Positions 27,119 to 35,705 of a stretch of DNA of 64,000 bases are shown here, one piece after another. Where the stretch lies: NCBI RefSeq assembly GCF_000807855.2, contig NZ_JRYR02000001.1:2717285-2781284 (forward strand), written 5' to 3'. Both the position numbers and the translations under genes were made by a program. This stretch comes from Flammeovirga pacifica. GTDB taxonomy: Bacteria; Bacteroidota; Bacteroidia; Cytophagales; Flammeovirgaceae. Position 1 is the stretch's first letter. Each line of letters starts with the position of its first letter. Below the pieces are notes generated by a model. That model was not told the DNA's origin. It did no database searches and saw only the letters and a list, made by a program, of their open reading frames with translations.

Positions 27119-28078
27119 ATGGATCAAAATACACTGCTAGATTTCGAGAAACCTATCGCAGAGCTCGAAGCGAAACTAGAAGACATGAGAGAGCTTGCAT
27201 CACAAAATAATGTTGATGTTAGTGCCGCTATAAACGAATTGGAAAGTAAAATTACTCAATTGAAAAAAAGTACATTTGAAAACCTTACACGTTGGCAAAG
27301 AGTACAGCTTTCTCGTCACGCTGACAGACCTTATACTTTAGACTATATCTATCAAATCACTGACGAATTTGTTGAATTACATGGTGACAGAGCGTTTGGT
27401 GATGATAAAGCAATGGTCGGTGGACTAGGCACAATCAATGGAAAAACTTTCATGATGATTGGTCAGCAAAAGGGTAGAAACACAAAGCAACGTCAATTAC
27501 GTAACTTTGGTATGGCTAACCCTGAAGGTTACAGAAAAGCACTTCGCCTAATGAAAATGGCGGAGAAATTTAACAAGCCTGTTGTTACTTTCATAGACAC
27601 TCCTGGTGCTTTCCCTGGTATTGAAGCTGAGGAAAGAGGTCAAGCTGAAGCAATTGCTAAAAACTTGAAGGAGATGTTTAAACTTACTGTTCCAGTAATC
27701 TGTATCGTAATTGGTGAAGGAGCTTCTGGCGGTGCCTTAGGTATTGCTATCGGTGATTCAGTAATGATGTTAGAGAACACTTGGTACTCTGTAATTTCTC
27801 CAGAATCTTGTTCTTCAATTCTTTGGAGAAGCTGGGATTACAAAGAGCAAGCTGCTGAAGCATTAAAATTGACAGCAAAAGACATGAAGTCTTTCGGTTT
27901 AATTGATAAAATTATTCCTGAACCTCTTGGTGGTGCTCACACTAACCCACAAGAAATGTTTGAAATTATGAAGAAAACAATTCTTGAAGAGGCTGAAGCG
28001 TTAGAACAACTTGATACAATTACGCTGAAAAACAATAGAATCGAGAAATTCTCGACTATGGGCGTTTTCAACGAGTAA
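27119..28078 (+). CDS. accA: Acetyl-CoA carboxylase carboxyltransferase subunit alpha
   Basis: 319 residues, standard length. Transfers the carboxyl group from carboxybiotin to acetyl-CoA, giving malonyl-CoA for fatty acid synthesis. The crotonase-like fold is clear: [42 protein letters not shown], and the oxyanion glycines [11 protein letters not shown]. It stands alone here; accB, accC and accD are not in the window. A terminator shared with the next convergent gene follows. Confidence 0.95.
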   Translation: MDQNTLLDFEKPIAELEAKLEDMRELASQNNVDVSAAINELESKITQLKKSTFENLTRWQRVQLSRHADRPYTLDYIYQITDEFVELHGDRAFGDDKAMVGGLGTINGKTFMMIGQQKGRNTKQRQLRNFGMANPEGYRKALRLMKMAEKFNKPVVTFIDTPGAFPGIEAEERGQAEAIAKNLKEMFKLTVPVICIVIGEGASGGALGIAIGDSVMMLENTWYSVISPESCSSILWRSWDYKEQAAEALKLTAKDMKSFGLIDKIIPEPLGGAHTNPQEMFEIMKKTILEEAEALEQLDTITLKNNRIEKFSTMGVFNE

Positions 28079-28099
28079 TAGTTATCTAATGATATTTAT

Positions 28100-28130
28100 A
28101 AAAGCAACATTCCACCCGAATGTTGCTTTT
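28100..28130. terminator. Bidirectional terminator between accA and the HhH barrel gene
   Basis: A perfect 13-bp stem AAAAGCAACATTC with its complement and a five-base loop; it runs into the last base pairs of the convergent gene's stop codon. Confidence 0.85.
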
Positions 28131-30072
28131 ATATTTTTAAGACCATTTGTATACTCATTTGATGCGAGACAGCTGGTCTATTTTCATTTAAATAAAAATC
28201 TAAATCCTCTATTAATTTGGTAGTACTCCATCTACCTGAAAGGTAGTGCCCTTTACCCAACCTACATTTCATTAAAAGATAATATTTCCAGCCTATCCCA
28301 TAATAAGGAGGAAAAGAATACGCATACCTTATATTTTTTTCATAAGCATAAAGTCGTGTTGAATAGTCTGGACTATTAAAATAGGCCACTCTACCAGAAA
28401 CATAAAATTTCTTTTTCCAATCCCAGTTTAGATCTTGATAAAACATATACCCAAAATCATTTTCATTGTATGATGAAAACTGAGACACCAACCCTCTTAA
28501 TGTCCAATTCAAATGTTTATTTACCGTAAGTAAATACCTTAAGCTACCTTTTATAAGTTGTTCCTTATCATATATTTTTACTTTCGAATTTGTTGTTGAA
28601 ACATATTTCCCAACTTCATCATAGCTTGCTTCAAATTGTACCTTCTGCCCACTTTTCACCTTTACCCAACCATTTAACTTGCACTCCACACCCTCTCTCC
28701 CTGCTTCTTGTTGATATGTTGCTGTTGGAAATTTAAAAACATCAACATAAAAATTGAGCCCCCACTTTTTGTATTGTTCCAACTTCACTCCCATGTACAA
28801 CCCTTCTTCGTTACCTAATCTACTTAATTCACCTAAACTATTACCGTAAGGTGATATAAAGTTGGAAGAGTATTTACGATATAGTACCACCCAGTTTACC
28901 CCTTTCATTAAATGAATAAACAATGTGGTATTAGAAGCAAAATTGTTTTGGAATGAGGTAGCTAATTCTGTGACCAAATGAAGGTTCTCATATTGATAAC
29001 TTACATCAATAGACGTATTGACTAAGGAATTCCCTTTAAAAACACCTAAAGAATCAGTTCTCTTCCCAGCTACTACACGCTGATCGTATAAACCAACCAA
29101 ACCATTCCAATGCACCTTTAAATTTTGAGAAACAAACCCAATTCGCTGTCCAATCACCGTTTCTCCTATTTCTTTTTTCTCTATTTCTTCCTTTTCAAAA
29201 TCTAATACATTCAAACTTTTATTTTGATGTGAAACAAATACCTCTGTAGATATCTTATCACCTAAAGACAGTTCTATGGCTCCACCTCTAAGAAAATTAG
29301 TTGATGATAAAGAACTGTAAGGTCGAATGCCATCTTGTCCTCTATAAACACTTAATAAGGGGTCTCCTCCTTTTCCTAAAAAATACCCTCCACCAAAAAC
29401 CAATCCTTGTCCACCGATCATTTGATAATCACCTATAACTACCTTTTTCACTCTTTGTCTATTGTATAGTGCTACATGAAAAGAAGAAAAGCCACTACCT
29501 AGTTTGGATTGAGAAGGGTTCCAAAGCCATTCATCTTCAGAAGTATGACTAATATTAACTCCTACACTATAATCATTTTTCTTTGCCCATTTCCCTCTTA
29601 TCTGAGTTGAAAAGGGTTGGTTTAAATTTATATCTACAGGAAGCTTCATCGTAGAGTTTAACATCAAATAATGCTGATCAGGACGTACCCATCTATCCTT
29701 TAGCGTTAAAAATTCCTCATCATTTTTATCGATAAATACCCCTTGTTTTACTCTACGTTTGGTTTGTTCCTCCCATTCTAACCGATCTATTTCCCTTTTA
29801 TTTACCAACTTCCCAAATTCTTTTTTATAGGATAGAAATACCTCTAATTCATCATAGGTCAAACCAAAAGTAGTTAGAATAGATAAGGGTTTCATTCTAT
29901 TTATTTCTCTTGGATGTTGGAATAAATTCAGCCAATAATCTGTTTCAGCATCAGACATAAGTTCCAATTGCTGGGCAGAAAAAACATCCTCTAATAAGCT
30001 TTGTTCTTCATTAGATTGAGCGATAATACCCCCATAAACCAAGAAGAAAAAGAATAGTAATTTACTTCTCAT
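28129..30072 (-). CDS. Helix-hairpin-helix-headed outer-membrane beta-barrel protein
   Basis: 647 residues from the ATG at 30072, chosen because it overlaps the stop of the upstream gene as ATGA; 16 more codons exist upstream. Signal peptide MRSKLLFFFFLVYGGIIAQ. Residues about 25-120 form a helical region of HhH/ComEA-like type (INRMKPLSILTTFGLTYDELEVFLSYKK), then alternating beta strands rich in Tyr and Trp to the end, ending in the aromatic/hydrophobic MSIQMVLKI. This layout recurs in Bacteroidota but has no settled function. The HhH part is unlikely to bind DNA in the periplasm; a plug or periplasmic head is inferred. Confidence 0.65.
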   Translation of the reverse strand: MRSKLLFFFFLVYGGIIAQSNEEQSLLEDVFSAQQLELMSDAETDYWLNLFQHPREINRMKPLSILTTFGLTYDELEVFLSYKKEFGKLVNKREIDRLEWEEQTKRRVKQGVFIDKNDEEFLTLKDRWVRPDQHYLMLNSTMKLPVDINLNQPFSTQIRGKWAKKNDYSVGVNISHTSEDEWLWNPSQSKLGSGFSSFHVALYNRQRVKKVVIGDYQMIGGQGLVFGGGYFLGKGGDPLLSVYRGQDGIRPYSSLSSTNFLRGGAIELSLGDKISTEVFVSHQNKSLNVLDFEKEEIEKKEIGETVIGQRIGFVSQNLKVHWNGLVGLYDQRVVAGKRTDSLGVFKGNSLVNTSIDVSYQYENLHLVTELATSFQNNFASNTTLFIHLMKGVNWVVLYRKYSSNFISPYGNSLGELSRLGNEEGLYMGVKLEQYKKWGLNFYVDVFKFPTATYQQEAGREGVECKLNGWVKVKSGQKVQFEASYDEVGKYVSTTNSKVKIYDKEQLIKGSLRYLLTVNKHLNWTLRGLVSQFSSYNENDFGYMFYQDLNWDWKKKFYVSGRVAYFNSPDYSTRLYAYEKNIRYAYSFPPYYGIGWKYYLLMKCRLGKGHYLSGRWSTTKLIEDLDFYLNENRPAVSHQMSIQMVLKI

Positions 30073-30944
30073 CTTTCTTTTGATGTTAATTGATAAGAAA
30101 GAGAAAATTGATGCGACCATCCAAATACATCATCCGTAAGAAAAGCATAATCTACACCCCACTTATTTTTATAGACTCCTGTACCTAGACTTATATCTAA
30201 TGGAAATAATTGCATTCCACCTCTTAAATATAAAAAGGACTTCCATTGATATTCAAACCCTGCCTTATATTGTATCTGCTGATGCTTCTGCTTTTCTATA
30301 GAACTAATCACTGTAAAAAAAGGCTGTACTGAATATTTTACTCCCAATGCAATCAAAGAAGATTTATCCGCTCCAAAAACACCTTCTTGATATACATTTT
30401 GAGTAAAGTTGTGCATTATCAACCCCAAACTAAAACGAGATGAAAGAGCAGCTTGTACTGCCATATTCAAAGTAATGGTTTGTAAAGTATTTAAAGTTTC
30501 TGCTCTTAATTGATGGTATCCAAGTCCTCCTCCAATTTGGATAATACCGATCTTATGAGCGGTTCCCAATTCAATAGATTGTTCCGATAAATAAGTATTA
30601 CCAACGCTACTAATTGTAGCTGAAGTAGACCATTTTTGATTTATGGGATATATCGCACCAACAGCTGAAAAAGCTACTTCTTGAAAAATAGATCGATGTG
30701 TCATTCCTATTTGTGGAGACCTCGTCATAATTGATGATAGATCGTTGGCACTACCCCAAACATCATTTGAAAAAAGAAATTGATTTCCCTTTGCTTGGGA
30801 AGCTGCACCTAAAGGCATCATTCCTAAAGATGAAATAGGAGTTTGTGCTCTAAGACAATAGTTGAAGAGTAAGAATACACCTATGGTGATATTCCGAATA
30901 AAAAATAGCATTAGTTTATGAATCGTTAATCTTTTAATTATCAA
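30069..30944 (-). CDS. Predicted outer-membrane barrel protein, PorV/PorQ-like
   Basis: 291 residues (an alternative start at 30911, MLFFIRNITIG, would give a cleaner signal peptide ending RAQ). The mature start TPISSLGMMPLGAASQAKGN and repeated glycine-bounded strands suggest a small FadL/PorV-type barrel. It overlaps the downstream barrel gene by four bases (ATGA), so the two are translationally coupled and probably work together. PorV-like proteins in T9SS carry cargo at the outer membrane; here that role is only an analogy. Confidence 0.55.
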   Translation of the reverse strand: MIIKRLTIHKLMLFFIRNITIGVFLLFNYCLRAQTPISSLGMMPLGAASQAKGNQFLFSNDVWGSANDLSSIMTRSPQIGMTHRSIFQEVAFSAVGAIYPINQKWSTSATISSVGNTYLSEQSIELGTAHKIGIIQIGGGLGYHQLRAETLNTLQTITLNMAVQAALSSRFSLGLIMHNFTQNVYQEGVFGADKSSLIALGVKYSVQPFFTVISSIEKQKHQQIQYKAGFEYQWKSFLYLRGGMQLFPLDISLGTGVYKNKWGVDYAFLTDDVFGWSHQFSLSYQLTSKER

Positions 30945-31145
30945 CCACCTAAATTAATACAATTGTTTATAATATGGAGGTTTGATGAAAAAAAAACGTA
31001 AAATACTTCAATCTTTGATAAATGAATTGCATTTTAATACTTCAAGCTTGAACTTGAAACATAATGTCACCCTAAAATGTAAAGGTGATCAACACTTAAT
31101 TGAGTTTCGGTGTTCATTATTTACACACTATCTCAACAGAAATTG

Positions 31146-32417
31146 ATGCAAAAAATCTTGAAATATATATACTCACTACTTTTTTTAATCCTGCTTCCGA
31201 TCTTCAGTTTTGCCAATTATATTTTGGTACCTATGGATCTATCACAGACCAATCATTTAAAAGCTTACGGAATTACATATTGGGTCTTGCAAAAAGAAGT
31301 TGAAGCAGAATGGCTATTGAATTATAGAGGAGGAAGTTTCCTTTTTAAATACGCACAAGACTTCGAAAATGAAATGATTGTTAGAGGAGTCTCCTATGAC
31401 GTTATTTCTGATGCTCAAGCGTTACAAATTAAAAGAGAAATTGAACATCCTGAAGCCAACATGGATATTATGCGTTTGGATGTACCACCTAAAATTGCCG
31501 TATATTCTCCTCCTTCCAAAATGCCTTGGGATGATGCTGTAACCTTAGTATTAACGTATGCAGAAATACCATATGATGTTATTTTTGATGATGAAGTAAT
31601 AGCAGATCTATTGCCAAAATACGATTGGCTTCACCTGCATCATGAAGATTTCACTGGTCAATATGGTAAGTTCTTTAGAGCTTATGGTCGTCAGAAATGG
31701 TACATTGATAACCAAAAGAAATTTGAATCCTCTGCCCATAAACATGGTTTTAACAAAGTATCTCAATTAAAATTGGGGGTTGCTCAAAAAATAAGAGATT
31801 TCTGTGCCGGTGGTGGTTTTCTATTTGCCATGTGTTCTGCTACAGATACTTATGACATCGCTCTTTCTGCTGAAGGAGTAGATATCTGTGACTTTATGTA
31901 TGATGGAGATCCTGCAGACCCTGCAGCACAATCTAAATTAGATTATTCTAAAACATTCGCCTTTAAGGATTTCCAATTATACATGGATCCTTACAAATAC
32001 GAATATTCAAATATCGATAACCAGTATTATGAACGTGGATTAACTGAAGGAAATGACTTTTTTAAGTTATTCTCTTTCTCTGCTAAATGGGATCCTATTC
32101 CGACTATGTTATCACAAAATCATCAGCAAAATATTAAAGGTTTTATGGGGCAGACCACTGCTTTTAAGAAGCATTTAGTTAAATCTGATGTAATTGTTAT
32201 GGGAGAAACAGCAGAAGCCAATGAGGTTAGGTACATCCATGGTACTTATGGTAAAGGAACATGGACTTTCTATGGCGGTCATGATCCTGAAGATTATCAA
32301 CATTTAGTAGGTGAAGAACCTACCGATCTTAATCTTCATCCAAACTCACCTGGGTATCGTTTAATTTTGAATAACATTCTATTCCCAGCTGCCAAGAAAA
32401 AGAAACAAAAAACTTGA
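31146..32417 (+). CDS. Exported class I amidotransferase-fold protein, often mislabelled asparagine synthetase B
   Basis: 423 residues from the ATG at 31146 (MQKILKYIYSLLFLILLP signal, mature start near FANYILVPMD). The centre has GGGFLFAMCSATDTYD, a nucleophile elbow like that of class I glutamine amidotransferases, after KIAVYSPPSKMPWDDAV. There is no ATP-pyrophosphatase or N-terminal-nucleophile domain, so it cannot be a real asparagine synthetase. The C-terminal HGTYGKGTWTFYGGHDPEDY region is conserved in this Bacteroidota family as I recall it. It is coupled to a glycosyltransferase and an ECF sigma gene downstream. Periplasmic hydrolase or ligand-binding role, undetermined. Confidence 0.65.
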   Translation: MQKILKYIYSLLFLILLPIFSFANYILVPMDLSQTNHLKAYGITYWVLQKEVEAEWLLNYRGGSFLFKYAQDFENEMIVRGVSYDVISDAQALQIKREIEHPEANMDIMRLDVPPKIAVYSPPSKMPWDDAVTLVLTYAEIPYDVIFDDEVIADLLPKYDWLHLHHEDFTGQYGKFFRAYGRQKWYIDNQKKFESSAHKHGFNKVSQLKLGVAQKIRDFCAGGGFLFAMCSATDTYDIALSAEGVDICDFMYDGDPADPAAQSKLDYSKTFAFKDFQLYMDPYKYEYSNIDNQYYERGLTEGNDFFKLFSFSAKWDPIPTMLSQNHQQNIKGFMGQTTAFKKHLVKSDVIVMGETAEANEVRYIHGTYGKGTWTFYGGHDPEDYQHLVGEEPTDLNLHPNSPGYRLILNNILFPAAKKKKQKT

Positions 32418-33535
32418 TGCTCGATTTCATCCAAGATTACTTTTTTGAGATACTCTACACTTTGTTAGTACTACCTCAATTCATCTTATGGTGCTTTATT
32501 GTTCCTGTAGTTTGGAAAAAAGAGGTGATAAGCAAACCTTCCAATGTTGGAGTGAGTGTAATTGTGGCTGCAAGAAATGAAGCTAAAAATTTACCTCAAT
32601 TACTTGAGGCCCTAACAAAGCAAGATTATCCGAATTTTGAAATTATTATAATTAATGATCGATCTACAGATCAAACCTCTGAAATCATAAAAAAATTTCA
32701 TCAAAAGCACATTAATATTACAGAGGTAAATATTTTAAATAATTTTGATGCTAAGAGCCCTAAAAAGTTTGCACTAACGCAAGGTATTCCGAAAGCAAAA
32801 TACGAACACTTACTATTTACTGATGCTGATTGTATTCCAATTTCTGATCAGTGGATAAAAACAATGAGTAATAAATTTACTCATAAATCTATTCTTCTTG
32901 GTATCGGTTGGTATGTTCCTAAATTTGACCTTTTAGTAGAACGATTTACTCAGTTTGAAACCTTAATAACTGCCTTACAGTATATTTCCTTCAGTAAAAT
33001 TGGTATTAACTATATGGGGGTGGGAAGAAATATAGCCTACACCAAATCTATTTTTAAGGAAGCGAATGGTTTTGAGCAACATCAAAATGTTATCAGTGGT
33101 GATGATGACTTATTGGTCAATCAAATGGCAAAAAAGGACAATACGTCTAGTATTATCCATCCAGACAGTCTGACAATTAGTCAGCCGCCAAACACTTGGA
33201 AAAAATGGTATTTTCAAAAATTAAGGCATTTAAGTGCCGGTCATCACTATAAATTATCAAATAAATTGCTTTTAGGTACCTTAAGTACTTCGCACCTATC
33301 AGTATATTTTATATATTTACTATTACTACCACTAAATGTGGCAAATTTATTGTATTTATCCTTGTTGTTAATACTACGAATAGTTGCCATCACGATCTGT
33401 ACTATCAAGTTTACAAGAACTACAAATACAAAATTTAGTTGGTGGTATATACCTATTATGGACTTCATGCTTATTGCATATCAAATTATAATTGGAGCAT
33501 CCTCAGTGATCTCGAAACGTAACACATGGATTTAG
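32417..33535 (+). CDS. Membrane-bound family 2 glycosyltransferase
   Basis: 372 residues from the ATG at 32417, overlapping the previous stop by one base (TGATG). An N-terminal membrane segment (about 5-30), then a GT-A domain: VSVIVAARNEAKNLPQLLEAL, IINDRSTDQT, and the metal-binding DAD in LLFTDADCIP, followed by SGDDDLLVNQMA and QKLRHLSAG, the usual acceptor-side motifs. At least two membrane segments close the protein (about 290-335 and 345-365). Family role: transfer of a sugar from a nucleotide donor to a lipid or polymer acceptor at the inner membrane. The sugar is unknown. Its 3' end overlaps the sigma factor gene by ten bases. Confidence 0.85.
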   Translation: MLDFIQDYFFEILYTLLVLPQFILWCFIVPVVWKKEVISKPSNVGVSVIVAARNEAKNLPQLLEALTKQDYPNFEIIIINDRSTDQTSEIIKKFHQKHINITEVNILNNFDAKSPKKFALTQGIPKAKYEHLLFTDADCIPISDQWIKTMSNKFTHKSILLGIGWYVPKFDLLVERFTQFETLITALQYISFSKIGINYMGVGRNIAYTKSIFKEANGFEQHQNVISGDDDLLVNQMAKKDNTSSIIHPDSLTISQPPNTWKKWYFQKLRHLSAGHHYKLSNKLLLGTLSTSHLSVYFIYLLLLPLNVANLLYLSLLLILRIVAITICTIKFTRTTNTKFSWWYIPIMDFMLIAYQIIIGASSVISKRNTWI

Positions 33536-34131
33536 AGAGACAGTTTTCCCAAAAAGCACTAGAAGACTTTGAGTTAATAGATCAAGCAATTGCTGGCGAT
33601 GAGCAAGCATATGCTAAATTAATGGGCCGTTACCGTAAATCAGTATACCACACTATATTGAAAATGGTAAGGAATGTTGATGATGCAGAGGACTTGACTA
33701 TCGAAGCTTTTGCAAAAGCATTTAAAAACCTATCAAAGTTTAAAAAGGATTATACGTTCAGTACATGGCTCTTCAGAATTGGGTCTAACAATGCTATTGA
33801 CTTTATCCGTAAGAAAAAATTAGAAACATATTCTATTGACGCCGAAGTGACCAACAAAGACGGCGATACAATGAGTATGAACATTCAGGATTCAGGTTTG
33901 ACACCTCATGAAGAAGCAATTAAGAAACAAAAGATTCAAATTGTGCATGAGTTTGTAAGCTTGCTTCCTCCTAAATACCAAAGATTGGTGAAACTAAGAT
34001 ATTTTGAGGAAAAATCTTACGATGAAATTGCCTCAGAATTAGAAGCACCTCTTGGTACTATTAAGGCACAACTGCACAGAGCACGTGAGTTACTGTATGA
34101 TTTAGCTAAAAACAGCAAAAACGTACTTTAA
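33526..34131 (+). CDS. ECF RNA polymerase sigma factor
   Basis: 201 residues. Region 2 spans about residues 20-95 (YAKLMGRYRKSVYHTILKMVRNVDDAEDLTIEAFAKAF, STWLFRIGSNNAIDFIRKKK) and region 4 about 135-195 (LLPPKYQRLVKLRYFEEKSYDEIASELEAPLGTIKAQLHRARELL). No anti-sigma factor is encoded next to it. Overlap with the glycosyltransferase gene places it in the same transcript as the exported amidotransferase-like protein and GT2, suggesting it may control an envelope response. Family: sigma-70, ECF; group membership not determined. Confidence 0.9.
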   Translation: MDLERQFSQKALEDFELIDQAIAGDEQAYAKLMGRYRKSVYHTILKMVRNVDDAEDLTIEAFAKAFKNLSKFKKDYTFSTWLFRIGSNNAIDFIRKKKLETYSIDAEVTNKDGDTMSMNIQDSGLTPHEEAIKKQKIQIVHEFVSLLPPKYQRLVKLRYFEEKSYDEIASELEAPLGTIKAQLHRARELLYDLAKNSKNVL

Positions 34132-34153
34132 GGTCACTCACTTTGTGATTATT

Positions 34154-34193
34154 ACAGCATCAATCTCTATTTATAAAGATTGATGCTGTTTTA
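34154..34193 (+). terminator. Terminator after the ECF sigma operon
   Basis: The stem ACAGCATCAATCT/AGATTGATGCTGT with a ten-base loop and T-run. Confidence 0.8.
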
Positions 34194-34369
34194 TATATAA
34201 CACCCTGTGTTATTTTAGTATAAATTGAATAGAATAATCATTTATTAAAAAATGATTATTTACTTTTACATCGTAATCAAAAACTAAGTAAAAGCATGTT
34301 GGAACAGCTTGATACTTATGTGATGCGATGATTTAAAAACAAACGGATCAACACAATTTATTTCAACAT

Positions 34370-35374
34370 ATGAAACTAGCAGTAGTAGGAGCAACAGGAC
34401 TTGTCGGAGAACAAATCCTAAATGTAATCAAAGAAAGAGGTTTTCACTTTGATGAATTATTATTAGTAGCATCAGCAAGATCTGCTGGTAAGAAATTCAC
34501 TTACGATGGAAAAGAATATACTGTAGTTACTGCTGAAGATGCTATCGCTCAAAAGCCAGATATCGCTATTTTCTCTGCGGGCGGAGGTACTTCATTAGAG
34601 TATGCTCCAAAATTTGCTGAAGCAGGATCAACTGTTATCGATAACTCTTCTGCATGGAGAATGGACCCATCGAAGAAATTGATCGTTCCTGAAGTGAATG
34701 CAAAATCTTTAACTAAAGAAGATAAAATTATTGCAAACCCGAACTGTTCTACAATTCAAATGATTGTAGCCATCGGACCTTTGCACGAAAAATATAAAAT
34801 TAAGCGTGTAGTTGTTTCTACTTACCAATCGGTAACTGGTTCAGGTAAAGCTGCTGTAGATCAATTATTTGCTGAAAGAGCTGTTTCTGCAGGTCAAGAA
34901 AAAGAGGTAAACAAAGTATACCCTCACACTATTGACTTGAACGTTCTTCCTCATATTGATGTGTTCCAAGATAATGGATACACTAAAGAAGAGATGAAGA
35001 TGATCAATGAAACAAAGAAAATCTTAGAAGACGATTCTGTTAAAGTTACTGCAACTACAGTTCGTATTCCAACAGTAGGTGGTCACTCGGAATCTGTAAA
35101 CATTGAGTTCGAAAACGAATTCGATGAAGCTGAATTACGTCAGATTTTAGCAGATGCTCCTGGTATCATCATCCAAGACGACCCTGCCAACAACGTTTAT
35201 CCTATGCCTTTAACTTCGCATAATAAGGACGAAACTTTTGTAGGTCGTATCAGAAGAGACGAAACACAAGAGAAAACAGTAAATATGTGGATCGTTGCAG
35301 ATAACTTAAGAAAAGGTGCTGCAACAAACACAGTTCAAATTGCTGAATACCTTGTATCTGCAGGATTAGTTTAA
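34370..35374 (+). CDS. asd: Aspartate-semialdehyde dehydrogenase
   Basis: 334 residues. Reduces aspartyl phosphate to aspartate semialdehyde, at the branch to lysine/diaminopimelate, threonine and methionine. The NADP-binding start VVGATGLVGEQIL, the catalytic Cys126 in NPNCSTIQM, and substrate-binding VRIPTVGGHSESV are present. It is monocistronic, with a heptamer repeat region downstream. Confidence 0.95.
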   Translation: MKLAVVGATGLVGEQILNVIKERGFHFDELLLVASARSAGKKFTYDGKEYTVVTAEDAIAQKPDIAIFSAGGGTSLEYAPKFAEAGSTVIDNSSAWRMDPSKKLIVPEVNAKSLTKEDKIIANPNCSTIQMIVAIGPLHEKYKIKRVVVSTYQSVTGSGKAAVDQLFAERAVSAGQEKEVNKVYPHTIDLNVLPHIDVFQDNGYTKEEMKMINETKKILEDDSVKVTATTVRIPTVGGHSESVNIEFENEFDEAELRQILADAPGIIIQDDPANNVYPMPLTSHNKDETFVGRIRRDETQEKTVNMWIVADNLRKGAATNTVQIAEYLVSAGLV

Positions 35375-35381
35375 GTTTAGA

Positions 35382-35398
35382 TAGGAATTAGGAATTAG
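35382..35398. repeat. Heptamer repeat, left arm (TAGGAAT units, about 2.4 copies)
   Basis: TAGGAATTAGGAATTAG, just after the asd stop codon. Related to the larger AGGAACT arm at 44693. Confidence 0.7.
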
Positions 35399-35438
35399 AA
35401 ACTAATAACTAAATTCTATAATTAATAGATTTAATGGA

Positions 35439-35476
35439 AGCTGAGTACACTTTAATGTGCACTCAGCTTTTTATTT
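35439..35476 (+). terminator. Terminator after asd, between the heptamer arms
   Basis: The stem AGCTGAGTACACT/ agtgcactcagct (one mismatch) with a short loop is followed by TTTTTATTTTTT. It lies between the left and right heptamer arms. Confidence 0.7.
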
Positions 35477-35521
35477 TTTAAACCATACTAAATAATAATG
35501 ATCAACCCTTTTCAAAAATAG

Positions 35522-35558
35522 CCTAACTCCTAACTCCTAACTCCTAACTCCTAACTCC
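35522..35558. repeat. Heptamer repeat, right arm (CCTAACT units, about 5.3 copies)
   Basis: Perfect tandem CCTAACT. The same unit, in the same orientation, makes the right arm at 44811-44895. Confidence 0.9.
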
Positions 35559-35705
35559 AATTTCGTTTATTAGTTATTACTTCTTACTTATTAGTTAATT
35601 TAACAGCCTTTTTTTCAATCACTTGATCAATATTCTTAGTTTTGACGTTCGGACTTGATTGTGTGTGAGTTCGATACTATTTACAGAGGAATAAAATAAA
35701 TTAAT

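Larger units (their letters stand above)
35375..35705. other. Intergenic region with a small two-armed heptamer array
   Basis: 331 bases, no gene. Left arm at 35382-35398, a hairpin GCTGAGTACACT...AGTGCACTCAGC near 35439-35467 that should terminate asd transcripts, and a right arm of about five CCTAACT units at 35522-35558. A T-rich stretch with TTATTAGTTATTAC follows before the antiporter gene. Confidence 0.6.

Noticed and set aside
31146-32417. Asparagine synthetase B
   Set aside because: No N-terminal nucleophile domain or ATP-pyrophosphatase motif, and an export signal is present.
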